Source: JBGCDD01 sp045105075 (GTDB lineage: Bacteria; Pseudomonadota; Alphaproteobacteria; Rhodobacterales; Rhodobacteraceae). From it: a DNA stretch of 9,929 nucleotides. Both the position numbers and the translations under genes were made by a program. Each line of letters opens with the position of its first letter. Within the stretch, counting starts at the first letter, position 1. Shown here piece after piece: positions 1 through 7,513 of the stretch. The stretch covers positions 1-9,929 of the forward strand of contig JBGCDD010000167.1 in NCBI GenBank assembly GCA_045105075.1, in the 5' to 3' direction. The notes under the pieces were generated by a model. The model did no database searches and was not told where the DNA came from. It saw nothing but the letters and a program-made list of their open reading frames with translations.

Positions 1-74
1 CTGATGCAGGCTATGTTGCCGCCCAGATCGGCGACATTCGTGCGGGGGCTGTCGGCATCACGTTGGCAGAGTAA
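1..74 (+). CDS. selD: C-terminal end of a gene, probably selenide, water dikinase (SelD)
   Basis: Only the last 23 codons are inside the window, in the frame starting at base 3 and ending at TAA (72-74). The peptide DAGYVAAQIGDIRAGAVGI resembles the end of SelD proteins, where an alpha-helical 'aaGy.aA.IG.v..G' stretch closes the C-terminal ATP-binding-like domain. SelD makes selenophosphate from selenide and ATP, which is the selenium donor for the MnmH product encoded by the facing gene. That pairing is the main support for the call; the peptide alone is too short to prove it. The gene ends inside the 3' end of mnmH, with a 17-base tail-to-tail overlap. The alternative is any other protein with a similar glycine-rich tail. 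Confidence 0.5.
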   Translation, partial: DAGYVAAQIGDIRAGAVGITLAE

Positions 75-1122
75 GACGTTCTAATCCTTCAACAATCTGA
101 TCGGCGGCGCGCGCCAGTGCTGCGTCATCCAAACTGTCGCAGGTCACGTCAAACAAGGTGGTGCGGGTGCGATTGCGCCGTGCGCGCGCATAGGCGGGAT
201 CATAGTGTTGCTCCATCAGCGCGCGGGTCAGAGCGGCCTTGTCGCCCGCCTTGATCAGCGCATTCCAGCCATCGACGACAGCATGGCCACGATGCGCGCG
301 CAGATGCGACAACAACCCAGACAGGCGCGCGCTGTCAGACAGAATATCATCATAGGCCTGCACCAGATACTGGGTGCGCGCCGCGATCGGGGCCGTGACT
401 TGAATGGCAGGTGCGGCGCAAAGCCCGGTCCACACACTGGGCGGCAGGCTGCGGTCGCCGATCTTGCTCGATTCCGCTTCGACCAGCACCGGGCGGGCCG
501 GGTCACAGGCACTAAGCGCCGCCGCGATATCGGTTTCAAAGGCTTTTTGGCTGGGTTGCGGCACATCAAGCGCACCCAAAAGCGAGCCGCGATGCCCGGC
601 GGCCCCTTCCAGATCAATCACCTGTCCGCCACGCGCAGCCACATGGTGCAACAGCGCGGTTTTGGCGGTGCCGGTATAGCCATCCAGCGCCACCAGCCGG
701 TGCGGCAACGGTTTGGTATACAGCATGTCGTTCACCAGCCGGCGATAGCTGCGATAGCCCCCCGACAGAACCTCGGCGCGCCAGCCAATCTGGCCCAGCA
801 TCCAGGAAAACGCGCCCGAACGTTGCCCGCCGCGCCAGCAATAGACCAGCGGACGCCAGCTGCCCGGATGATGGCGCAGCGATGTGTCGATGTGATCGGC
901 GGCGTTGCGAAACACTTTGGCCGCCCCGATTTTGCGCGCCGTGAACGAGCTTTGCTGAACATAGATCGTTCCCACTTCGGCACGTTCTTCATTGTTGAGC
1001 ACCGGCAGGTTGATCGCACCGGGCACATGATCAAGGGCAAATTCAGCAGGGCTGCGCACGTCGATCACGTTGTCAAAGCCATGTGCAAGCACAGCGTCCA
1101 ATGATGGAAATTCCTGCGCCAT
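58..1122 (-). CDS. mnmH: tRNA 2-selenouridine synthase MnmH (SelU/YbbB)
   Basis: The 354-residue protein has the two-domain layout of MnmH. An N-terminal rhodanese domain (about 5-125) carries the active-site loop YCWRGGQRS with Cys95, and a P-loop domain follows, with its Walker A at 148-155 (GYTGTAKT). The family motif VEAESSKIGDRSLP lies further on. By family knowledge the enzyme converts 2-thiouridine at the wobble position of Lys, Glu and Gln tRNAs to 2-selenouridine through a geranylated intermediate, using selenophosphate. In the Walker A the glycine normally before the lysine is alanine. The start ATG is 42 bases after the stop of the SRAP gene, and there is no strong Shine-Dalgarno sequence in front of it. 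It is probably the last gene of the minus-strand run. Its end overlaps the facing probable selD gene. Confidence 0.93.
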   Translation of the reverse strand: MAQEFPSLDAVLAHGFDNVIDVRSPAEFALDHVPGAINLPVLNNEERAEVGTIYVQQSSFTARKIGAAKVFRNAADHIDTSLRHHPGSWRPLVYCWRGGQRSGAFSWMLGQIGWRAEVLSGGYRSYRRLVNDMLYTKPLPHRLVALDGYTGTAKTALLHHVAARGGQVIDLEGAAGHRGSLLGALDVPQPSQKAFETDIAAALSACDPARPVLVEAESSKIGDRSLPPSVWTGLCAAPAIQVTAPIAARTQYLVQAYDDILSDSARLSGLLSHLRAHRGHAVVDGWNALIKAGDKAALTRALMEQHYDPAYARARRNRTRTTLFDVTCDSLDDAALARAADQIVEGLERLTLPT

Positions 1123-1164
1123 AGACTGGCACTTAGCGCAGCCAACCGGCGGGGGAAAGCGCGA

Positions 1165-1824
1165 TCAGGCGATGGGGGTGATCAACTGCGCACCGGCGGC
1201 GCGATTTGAGTTAACGGCCGGGTCAACCCGGACAAAATCCAGCAAGTCTTCTGCCCCCGGCCGCATCAGACGTGCGGCCCCCTTGCCCGCCTCGCCCAGC
1301 CACAACGGCCAGTCCGTTGGGTCAAGGATCAAGGGCATGCGGTGGTGGATCGCCGAAACATGTGTGTTGGCAGCCGTCGTGACGATGGCGCAGGTGGTTT
1401 GGGGCGTGTCACGCCCCCAGCTCTGCCAGATGCCGCCAAAGGCAATCGGGGCGCCATCGCGCCGCGTAAAATACCAAGGCAGGCGCGCGCCATCGGGCGT
1501 TTTGGTCCATTCGTAAAACCCAGTTGCGATGATGATGCAGCGCCGGTCGCGGCAGGCGGCTTTGAACGCAGGTTTTTCCGCCAGAGTCTCGCCGCGCGCA
1601 TTGATCAGCAAAGGGCCTGCGTTTTCGGCCTTGTACCAATGGGGCAAAAACCCCCAGCGCATCGCCACCAGCGCGCGCCCGGTTTCGCCTGTGCGCACCA
1701 CGTGCACCGCGTTGGTCGGGCATATGTTATAGTTCGGCCCGTCGGGCAGATCATTGGCCGGGCTGGCCGCAAACAGCTGCGCCATGGCATCGGCGGGCAA
1801 TGTCACTGCGAATCGTCCACACAT
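1165..1824 (-). CDS. SRAP-domain protein (SOS response-associated peptidase family, YedK/HMCES type)
   Basis: The 219-residue protein begins MCGRF. Cys2, exposed once the initiator methionine is removed, is the SRAP residue that forms a thiazolidine crosslink with abasic sites in single-stranded DNA. The other key residues fall where they do in E. coli YedK: Asn75 in NARGE, Glu105 in GFYEW and His160 in HHRMP. By family knowledge it shields abasic sites during replication and can release itself later; the old 'peptidase' name reflects self-cleavage of an N-terminal extension. No such propeptide exists here because Cys is residue 2. The ATG directly abuts the stop of the membrane-protein gene (TGAATG), and a G-rich Shine-Dalgarno-like stretch lies inside that gene's last codons, which points to translational coupling. 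No SOS box was seen in front of it. Confidence 0.93.
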   Translation of the reverse strand: MCGRFAVTLPADAMAQLFAASPANDLPDGPNYNICPTNAVHVVRTGETGRALVAMRWGFLPHWYKAENAGPLLINARGETLAEKPAFKAACRDRRCIIIATGFYEWTKTPDGARLPWYFTRRDGAPIAFGGIWQSWGRDTPQTTCAIVTTAANTHVSAIHHRMPLILDPTDWPLWLGEAGKGAARLMRPGAEDLLDFVRVDPAVNSNRAAGAQLITPIA

Positions 1825-3087
1825 TCAGCCCCCCATAACCCCGCCAATCAGCGAGATAACTTTGCGCAACAGCCCCAGCGCCTCGGCATTTTCCGGCGCC
1901 AGCGCCTCGAGCGAGAACAGCGCCACCGGGAACAAGGTCGACAGCGAAAACCACCCCTGCATGCTGCGCCGCAACGGCACGGTTGGCAAGGCGGCGATGC
2001 GTTCGGAGGTTTCGGTGATCTTGCCCGATTGCTCGATTGCGGCGTGCACGTCCTGCCAATTGTCCTGAAATCCGGTGTTTTGCAGCTGGTCCAGCGTGGT
2101 GCGCGTGCGCGCGATCCAGTCGCGCATCACCCCGTCCTTTGAACGTCGATAGTGCGTCGAAAACAGAAAAAGCGGGCGCACAAAGCTAAAGAATGACACA
2201 GCCAATGCCACGCAAAGCAGCGCCAGATGCAACATGATCCATTGATGATAGGCGAAAAACACATCGCCGTAGTTCCACACCAACAACAACCAAAGCGACA
2301 GCCAAATGATCGGGATCGAGATCAGAATGCATTGAAACGCCAGAAACTCGCCCAAACGCTGGGCGCCGCCCATTTTGTCAGAATGGCCCACGATCAGACG
2401 CACCACATCCGAGCGTCGCGCCGCGATCCGCCCGACCAGCCCCATGGCGGCGGCGGTGCCGAGGCGGTGGCCACACAAGCCCCCCAGAACCACCGAACTG
2501 AGGAAAAACTCCCAATCGTCGCGGTCCTGTGGCAGGCCTTCGAAGTGCGAAATCAGCATGCCGGCGACCATCAAAACCATGATCAGACAGGTCAAACCAT
2601 AGCTGAGGCGCAGTCGCCAAAAGGCGATGCGCGCGTCGTCCTCAGGGCCCCAACGGATGATGCCATCGCGGTCAAGTTGTTGGGACAGACGCGCAAACAT
2701 GCCGTTCAGCCAAAGCGACAGCCACAACCCAAACAGTGCCGTTACATACCCCGTGGTCAGCATCGGATCGACCAGCGTGCCGACCTCGTGTTTGGCGATA
2801 TCGCGGCAAAACGGGTGTTGGCTGGCATGCCAATCATCACACGGAACAATGCCAAAAAAGCCCACAACCCCGGTTGGATAGCGATTTAGAAGCGGCTCTG
2901 GCCCAATTGGCGCGCACCGGTTTGCGGCGGTATCAAAGCCTCCGCAAACCCGTGTGTCGGATTGGTACACATTGAAAATCTTGTCAGCGCGCAGCACGGC
3001 AAAAGTGGTCAGTGCAATCAGCACCACGACCAGAGCGACATGTTCAAGGCGGAAAAATCGCGCGTGATCAGGGGCCGGAGCGGTCAT
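1825..3087 (-). CDS. polytopic membrane protein of unknown function
   Basis: I do not recognise this protein. It is 420 residues from the ATG at 3087, chosen because GGAG lies 9 bases before it. An in-frame ATG at 3111 would add 8 residues but has no ribosome binding site. Hydrophobic segments are near residues 16-32, 110-127, 163-181, 195-218, 249-271 and 283-309, with a weaker one near 375-395. There is no clear signal peptide. Residues about 36-108 form one hydrophilic loop with Cys48, Cys58, Cys83 and Cys94, which suggests disulfides on the periplasmic face (inference). The segment after 309 is mostly soluble and rich in charged residues. No catalytic motif or known transporter signature is visible. 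It lies 33 bases after the 5'-nucleotidase gene and abuts the SRAP gene, so co-transcription is likely, but the neighbours give no clear functional link. Confidence 0.85.
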   Translation of the reverse strand: MTAPAPDHARFFRLEHVALVVVLIALTTFAVLRADKIFNVYQSDTRVCGGFDTAANRCAPIGPEPLLNRYPTGVVGFFGIVPCDDWHASQHPFCRDIAKHEVGTLVDPMLTTGYVTALFGLWLSLWLNGMFARLSQQLDRDGIIRWGPEDDARIAFWRLRLSYGLTCLIMVLMVAGMLISHFEGLPQDRDDWEFFLSSVVLGGLCGHRLGTAAAMGLVGRIAARRSDVVRLIVGHSDKMGGAQRLGEFLAFQCILISIPIIWLSLWLLLVWNYGDVFFAYHQWIMLHLALLCVALAVSFFSFVRPLFLFSTHYRRSKDGVMRDWIARTRTTLDQLQNTGFQDNWQDVHAAIEQSGKITETSERIAALPTVPLRRSMQGWFSLSTLFPVALFSLEALAPENAEALGLLRKVISLIGGVMGG

Positions 3088-3105
3088 GACACCGCGCTCC
3101 GGCCC
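3072..3105 (-). promoter_or_regulatory. perfect 11-bp hairpin covering the ribosome binding site and start of the membrane-protein gene
   Basis: Bases 3072-3082 and 3095-3105 are exact inverted repeats (GGGCCGGAGCG / CGCTCCGGCCC) around a 12-base loop. On the transcribed minus strand the 5' arm contains the GGAG ribosome binding site and the loop contains the ATG at 3087. It lies just after the nucleotidase stop codon. No run of U follows it, so it does not look like a standard intrinsic terminator. It could hold down translation of the downstream gene or stabilise the upstream mRNA end; both roles are inference. Confidence 0.6.
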
Positions 3106-3120
3106 AAGCATTGGTTTGGA

Positions 3121-4680
3121 TTACTTGGCGCTGATCCGGCCATCTTTGTACGGCGTGTAAGGCCCGTTGGCGGCCAGAAACTCGGCTGTGACATCGGCCA
3201 GATTGGGGCCATAGTCATAGGCGTTGGCGGCGTCGCGGAACATTTTGTACCCGTCACCGCCGTTGCGCACATAATTGTTGGACACCACGCCATAGACCTT
3301 GGCAGGGTCCAGCGGCGCCCCCCCGATGATCACATCGCTGATCCGCCCACCAACGGGTTTTGACACATCAAAAACATAGCGCATTCCCGCCACCTGCGCA
3401 AAGCGCCCGGCGCCGTCTTCGGCCTGGCTGACCCCGTTTTCAAGCGCCTCCAGCAGCACAGCGCCAGTCACTTCAAAGGTCGACAGCGTGTTCTGGAACG
3501 GCAGCACAGTCAGCACTTCGCCCATCGTCACAACGCCTGCATCAATGCTCGAACGGATGCCGCCGCCGTTCTGGATCGCGATCTGGATGCCCTGATCTTT
3601 GACCCGCGCCAGCATGGCGTCGGTGATCAGGTTGCCCATGGCGCATTCGGTGCTGCGGCATTCTTCGCGCACGCCGACAATTTCAGTGGCGGTTTCGGCC
3701 ACCACACGGTTGCGGATGTCCTGCAAAGGGGCTGCCGCAGTTGCGATGCGCGCCTTGATCGCGTCGTTTTCGGACACGCCGGCATCGATCAAAAGCGGCT
3801 CGCCTTTGGCTTGGGTGATTTCGCCCGCGTCGTTGAATGTCAGGTTCAGCTCGCCCAGGAATTTACCGTAGGCATAAGCCTGCACGATGGCCGTGTCGCC
3901 GATGATGGTCGGGTACGGGCCCTGTGCACGATCATTTGTGTTGGACAGCAGCGTGTTGGAATGCCCGCCCACGATCACATCGACACCGGTGGTTTCCGCC
4001 GCCACACGCTGATCGACGCCGTAACCGGAATGCGACAACACAATAATCTTGTTCACGCCCATCGCGCTGAGACGATCCACTTCGCCCTGCACCGCCGCCA
4101 CCGGATCGGAAAAGCTGATGTTGGGGCCGGGGCTGGCCAATTCATCGGTGTCTTGCGGCGTCAGACCAATCAGGCCCAGTTTTTCGCCCCCGCGTTCGAT
4201 CACGGTGGATTTGGCCAATTTGTCGGCCAGCAATGGCTCGGCGCTGACATCTGCGTTGGACATCAGGATCGGGAATTTGATCGCATCCATGAACCCGGCC
4301 AAAACCTCGGGGCCATCGTCGAATTCATGGTTGCCCACGGTCATCGCATCATAACCCATAGCGTTCATCATTTCGGCCGTCAGCTGGCCCTTGTAATAGG
4401 TGTAAAACAGCGTGCCCTGAAACTGGTCGCCCCCGTCCACCAGAATCGCATTGTTGCTGCGTGCCCGTGCGGCGGCAATCGCGGTGATCAGACGCGCCGA
4501 GCCGCCAAAGCACTTGCCCTCGGCATTGTCCTCAGCGCCGCAAGGGCCGTCATATTTGCTGATCGGCTCAAACCGGGCGTGAAAATCATTGGTGTGCAGG
4601 ATGGTCAGGGAATAGTCCGCACTTGCCAGACCCGCACTCAGCGCAAGGGCAGCAACAGACGTCAGAACTCGGCTCATCAT
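3121..4680 (-). CDS. secreted bifunctional metallophosphatase / 5'-nucleotidase (UshA family)
   Basis: The protein is 519 residues from the ATG at 4680. Residues 1-21 are a Sec signal peptide (basic start, hydrophobic core, ASA|D cleavage), so it acts in the periplasm. The metallophosphoesterase domain shows the dinuclear metal ligands: D32 and H34 (NDFH), D85 (GGDQFQG), N117 (GNHEFD), H217 and H240 (GGHSN). The C-terminal 5'-nucleotidase domain has NGGGIRSS at about 371 and NGGDGY at about 473, the usual substrate-binding pieces. By family knowledge it removes phosphate from nucleotides, and some members also hydrolyse nucleotide sugars or cyclic nucleotides, feeding nucleoside and phosphate uptake. 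The exact substrate cannot be read from sequence. Cys47 and Cys57 may form a disulfide. It is first in the minus-strand run. A start 11 codons earlier (4713) is possible in frame but would put charged residues before the signal peptide and lacks a ribosome binding site. Confidence 0.93.
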   Translation of the reverse strand: MMSRVLTSVAALALSAGLASADYSLTILHTNDFHARFEPISKYDGPCGAEDNAEGKCFGGSARLITAIAAARARSNNAILVDGGDQFQGTLFYTYYKGQLTAEMMNAMGYDAMTVGNHEFDDGPEVLAGFMDAIKFPILMSNADVSAEPLLADKLAKSTVIERGGEKLGLIGLTPQDTDELASPGPNISFSDPVAAVQGEVDRLSAMGVNKIIVLSHSGYGVDQRVAAETTGVDVIVGGHSNTLLSNTNDRAQGPYPTIIGDTAIVQAYAYGKFLGELNLTFNDAGEITQAKGEPLLIDAGVSENDAIKARIATAAAPLQDIRNRVVAETATEIVGVREECRSTECAMGNLITDAMLARVKDQGIQIAIQNGGGIRSSIDAGVVTMGEVLTVLPFQNTLSTFEVTGAVLLEALENGVSQAEDGAGRFAQVAGMRYVFDVSKPVGGRISDVIIGGAPLDPAKVYGVVSNNYVRNGGDGYKMFRDAANAYDYGPNLADVTAEFLAANGPYTPYKDGRISAK

Positions 4681-4685
4681 GAAAG

Positions 4686-4691
4686 CTCTCC
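4686..4691 (-). promoter_or_regulatory. ribosome binding site deciding the nucleotidase start
   Basis: On the minus strand this is GGAGAG, 5 bases before the ATG at 4680 (7 bases counted from GGAG). It favours 4680 over the in-frame ATG at 4713 and the adjacent ATG at 4677. Confidence 0.7.
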
Positions 4692-4712
4692 GAAAAAATA
4701 GGCAGATGGCCA

Positions 4713-4741
4713 AGCGTGCGCTGAAAAGCGCCGACTGTCAA
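4713..4741 (-). promoter_or_regulatory. candidate promoter for the nucleotidase operon
   Basis: The minus strand carries a perfect -35 hexamer TTGACA (4736-4741), a 17-base spacer and a weak -10 CACGCT (4713-4718). That would start transcription near 4705, about 25 bases before the ATG at 4680. The spacer holds a small dyad, GCGCT-GAAA-AGCGC (4718-4731), which could be an operator but is short enough to be chance. The -10 match is poor, as is common in high-GC alphaproteobacteria. The facing DUF952 gene has no equally good promoter in this 118-bp gap. Confidence 0.45.
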
Positions 4742-4798
4742 AGGGCGCAGGTGGTTTTGCTGCTTGATTCCGCCGATGCGTCGGGGCATCACCTATCT

Positions 4799-5134
4799 AT
4801 GCTGATTTACAAGATTTTCCACGCCGATGAATGGGCAGATCTGCAATCCAATGGGCAAACCCCGGGCGCGCCGATTGATATTGAAGATGGCTTTGTGCAT
4901 TTTTCCACCGCTGCGCAGGCGGCCGAGACCGCTGCGCGCCATTTCGCCGGCGTCGAAGGTCTGGTGCTGCTGGCGGTTGAGGGCGACACGCTGGGCGATG
5001 ATCTGAAATGGGAGCCGTCGCGTGGCGGGGATCTGTTTCCGCATCTTTACCGTGATTTGCGCATCACTGATGTGCAGTGGTCCTCGCCTTTGCCGCTGGA
5101 AGACGGGGTGCATGTCTTTCCGATGAACACGTGA
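4799..5134 (+). CDS. DUF952 family protein
   Basis: This 111-residue soluble protein matches the DUF952 family as I know it: an N-terminal YKI segment, then DGFVHFSTAAQAAETA near 30-45 and KWEPSRGGDLFPHLYR near 69-84. The biochemical function of the family is unknown; conserved His, Glu and Arg residues suggest an active or binding site, but nothing more can be claimed. The ATG at 4799 is chosen because the conserved domain starts immediately after it. The frame stays open upstream to 4679, but that part is unlike the family and would run into the nucleotidase start. Ribosome binding is weak (GGGG about 12 bases upstream). Its stop overlaps the GTG start of pyrD by four bases (GTGA), so the two are probably co-transcribed and translationally coupled. 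Confidence 0.88.
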   Translation: MLIYKIFHADEWADLQSNGQTPGAPIDIEDGFVHFSTAAQAAETAARHFAGVEGLVLLAVEGDTLGDDLKWEPSRGGDLFPHLYRDLRITDVQWSSPLPLEDGVHVFPMNT

Positions 5135-6192
5135 GCGCATTGATCGAACAGGTGGCTTTGGCCGCCCTGCGCCGATTCGATCCCGAAACTGCCCATGGAA
5201 TTGCGCTTCGGGCGATGAACGCCGGGCTGACCGCGCGCCCCGGAGCGGTGACATCGCCGCGGCTGGCTTGCACTTTGGCCGGGCTGACCCTGCCCAACCC
5301 GATTGGCATGGCCGCAGGGTTTGACAAAAACGCCCAGGCGCTGGGGCCCCTGTCGCGAACGGGTTTTGGGTTTCTGGAGGTTGGTGGCGCCACGCCGCGC
5401 CCCCAAGACGGCAATCCGCGCCCGCGTCTGTTCCGCCTTGGCCCGGACCACGCCGCAATCAACCGGTTCGGTTTCAACAATCAGGGCATGGACGTGATTG
5501 CCGCGCGCTTGGCAAAGCGGCCCAAAGACGTGGTGATCGGCCTGAATCTGGGCGCCAACAAAGACAGCCCGGACCGCAGCGATGATTTTGGCAAGGTTCT
5601 GACCACTTGCGGGCCCCATGTCGATTTTGCCACGTTGAACATTTCCTCGCCCAACACCGAAAACCTGCGCGATTTGCAGGGCAAGGCCGCCCTTGGCGCG
5701 CTTTTGGATCTGGTGATGGCCGCGCGCGACGGGCTGGCCCGGCCAGTACCGCTGTTTCTGAAAATCGCGCCCGATCTATCGACCGAAGAACTGTCTGATA
5801 TTGCAGACGCCGCGCGCCGCGCCAAGGTTGATGCGATTGTAACCACCAACACCACTCTGTCGCGTGCAGGGCTGGTGTCGCCGCTGCGCAAAGAGGCGGG
5901 CGGATTGTCGGGACAGCCGTTGTTTCAGCGCTCAACACAGGTTTTGGCGCAAATGTCTGAGCTGACGGGCGGTGATATTCCTTTGATTGGCGTCGGCGGT
6001 ATTGGTTCGGCCCAGGACGCCTATGACAAGATTTGCGCAGGTGCTTCGGTGGTGCAACTTTACACGGCGCTGGTTTTTGGCGGGCTGTCTCTGGTGGGCG
6101 AGATGGCGCGCGGGCTTGATCAATTGCTGGCGCGCGACGGCTTTGCCAATGTGGCCGATGCGGTGGGCACGCGCCGGGCTGAATGGCTATAG
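5131..6192 (+). CDS. pyrD: dihydroorotate dehydrogenase, class 2 (quinone-linked)
   Basis: This enzyme oxidises dihydroorotate to orotate in pyrimidine synthesis and passes electrons to the membrane quinone pool. From the GTG at 5131 it is 353 residues, the normal length for class 2. Visible motifs are the N-terminal helix region typical of the quinone-linked class (RRFDPETAHGIAL, about 14-26), PNPIGMAAGFDKN with FMN-contacting Lys66, INRFGFNNQGMD (110-121), NLGANKD (139-145) and NISSPNT (170-176), in which Ser173 aligns with the catalytic serine. Later come TTNTT and the phosphate-binding GVGGIGS and QLYTA. The GTG start is preferred because the family N-terminus begins there and it overlaps the DUF952 stop as GTGA; an in-frame ATG at 5077 would add unrelated residues inside DUF952. 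The stop is one base from the convergent MATE gene, with no terminator between. Confidence 0.96.
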   Translation: MSALIEQVALAALRRFDPETAHGIALRAMNAGLTARPGAVTSPRLACTLAGLTLPNPIGMAAGFDKNAQALGPLSRTGFGFLEVGGATPRPQDGNPRPRLFRLGPDHAAINRFGFNNQGMDVIAARLAKRPKDVVIGLNLGANKDSPDRSDDFGKVLTTCGPHVDFATLNISSPNTENLRDLQGKAALGALLDLVMAARDGLARPVPLFLKIAPDLSTEELSDIADAARRAKVDAIVTTNTTLSRAGLVSPLRKEAGGLSGQPLFQRSTQVLAQMSELTGGDIPLIGVGGIGSAQDAYDKICAGASVVQLYTALVFGGLSLVGEMARGLDQLLARDGFANVADAVGTRRAEWL

Positions 6193-6193
6193 C

Positions 6194-7513
6194 TTAACGC
6201 AAATCCGCCTGCGCCTCGAGCGCGGGATAACGCAGGCCCAGCGTGATGCCACGGGCCACAAAGGACACCAGCAATGCCAACCACAGCCCGTGATTGCCCA
6301 AAGTCGGCACCATGGCGGCGGCGGCAATGACGTAGATCACAAAGCTGATCACCATCATGTTGCGCATGTCGCGGGTGCGGGTGGCGCCGATGAAAATACC
6401 ATCCAGCATCCACGCGGCCCAGCCCAGAACCGGGGCCGCTATTATATAGACCAGATAGCCGCGCGCTTCGCGGCGCACCGGCTCGGATGTGCTCATAAGG
6501 TCAATCAGGGCGGCGCCGAACAACCAGAACACAAGGCTCAGGATCATAACAATGCCCAGCGCCCACAAGCTGGTGAGGGCTGCACTTTGGCGCAAGGCGG
6601 CGCGGCGGCGCGCGCCCATGGCCTGCCCCACCAGCGCTTCAGCGGCAAAGGCAAACCCATCCATACCATAGGCGGTGATCATCAGGAATTGCAGCAACAC
6701 CTGATTGGCCGCCAGGGTGACATCGCCAAAGCCGGAACCAATGAACAGAAACGACACGAACATCGCCTCAAGCAGCAGGGACCGGATCAGGATGTCGGTG
6801 TTGACCACCAGCATGTGCATCAGTCGGGCGCGCTCGAACACTTTGTCCCAGGCGCGCCAGGCGGCATCGGCGAACGCCACCCGACAGAACCACATCCCCA
6901 AGGCAAAGCCGCTCCATTCCGCCAGAAAGGTTGCAATGGCCACGCCCGGCACACCCCAACCAAGGCCCAGCACAAACCACAGATCGAGACCGATGTTCAG
7001 CCCGTTCATCCACACCTGCACCGCCAAAACCGCGCGGGTGCGTTCCTGTGCGATCAGCCAACCGGTGATGGCGAACAACCCAATCGCCGCTGGCGCCGAC
7101 CAGACCCGGATGCGCATATACTGCGTGGCGAGATCCTCGACCTCGGTACTGGCGGGCGCCAGTTGGAACGCGGCCCAGAACAGCGGCAATTGCAACGCCA
7201 GAATCGCGCCGCCCCCGGCCATGCCGATCAGCAGCGCCCGGGTCAGCAGTGCAGTGACCTCGGCGCGATCGCCCGCCCCCACTGCCTGACTGGTCAGCCC
7301 CACGGTGCCCATGCGCAAAAAGCCAAACACCCAATAGAGCGCCGACAAGACAATGGCGCCTAGACCAACAGCCCCGATCGGAGCCGCCTGCCCCATTTGC
7401 CCCACCACGCCAGTATCCACAGCCCCCAAGATTGGCACCGTCGCATTGGACAGCACAATCGGGATCGCGATGTTCAGAACCCGGGCGTTTGAGACCGGCG
7501 CCGCGTCAGCCAT
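6194..7513 (-). CDS. MATE-family efflux transporter (DinF-like)
   Basis: The 439-residue protein is almost wholly hydrophobic, with about twelve membrane segments in two similar halves, as in MATE exporters. The first helix holds the family pattern PIVLSNATVPILGAVDTGVVG (residues about 18-38), and GTVGLTSQAVGAGD lies near 90-103. This style matches the DinF branch, which exports cationic or other toxic compounds, or bile-salt- or peptide-like substrates, using H+ or Na+ gradients. The actual substrate is not readable. Its ATG overlaps the end of the upstream thioesterase gene by 8 bases, so it is the last gene of a three-gene minus-strand operon. It converges on pyrD with a single base between stops, so transcription of the two genes may interfere. 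Confidence 0.92.
   Translation of the reverse strand: MADAAPVSNARVLNIAIPIVLSNATVPILGAVDTGVVGQMGQAAPIGAVGLGAIVLSALYWVFGFLRMGTVGLTSQAVGAGDRAEVTALLTRALLIGMAGGGAILALQLPLFWAAFQLAPASTEVEDLATQYMRIRVWSAPAAIGLFAITGWLIAQERTRAVLAVQVWMNGLNIGLDLWFVLGLGWGVPGVAIATFLAEWSGFALGMWFCRVAFADAAWRAWDKVFERARLMHMLVVNTDILIRSLLLEAMFVSFLFIGSGFGDVTLAANQVLLQFLMITAYGMDGFAFAAEALVGQAMGARRRAALRQSAALTSLWALGIVMILSLVFWLFGAALIDLMSTSEPVRREARGYLVYIIAAPVLGWAAWMLDGIFIGATRTRDMRNMMVISFVIYVIAAAAMVPTLGNHGLWLALLVSFVARGITLGLRYPALEAQADLR

Noticed and set aside
205..1104. Long open frame on the plus strand opposite mnmH
   Set aside because: It is the antisense shadow of mnmH in GC-rich DNA, rich in Arg, Gln and His, with no recognisable domain.
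1342..2889. Open frames on the plus strand opposite the SRAP and membrane-protein genes
   Set aside because: Low-complexity basic translations without family motifs; the minus-strand genes explain the coding pattern.
3811..4701. 296-codon open frame on the plus strand opposite the nucleotidase gene
   Set aside because: Antisense shadow; the nucleotidase has all expected motifs on the minus strand.
4679..4798. N-terminal extension of the DUF952 protein to an ATG at 4679
   Set aside because: The extension crosses the nucleotidase promoter and start, and does not resemble the family.
5077..5130. Upstream ATG for pyrD at 5077
   Set aside because: The added residues are the out-of-frame DUF952 sequence; the GTG at 5131 matches the family N-terminus and the GTGA overlap.
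5987..7363. 458-codon open frame on the plus strand opposite the MATE gene
   Set aside because: Its sequence is a His/Gln/Arg-rich shadow of the hydrophobic MATE codons on the other strand, and it would begin inside pyrD.
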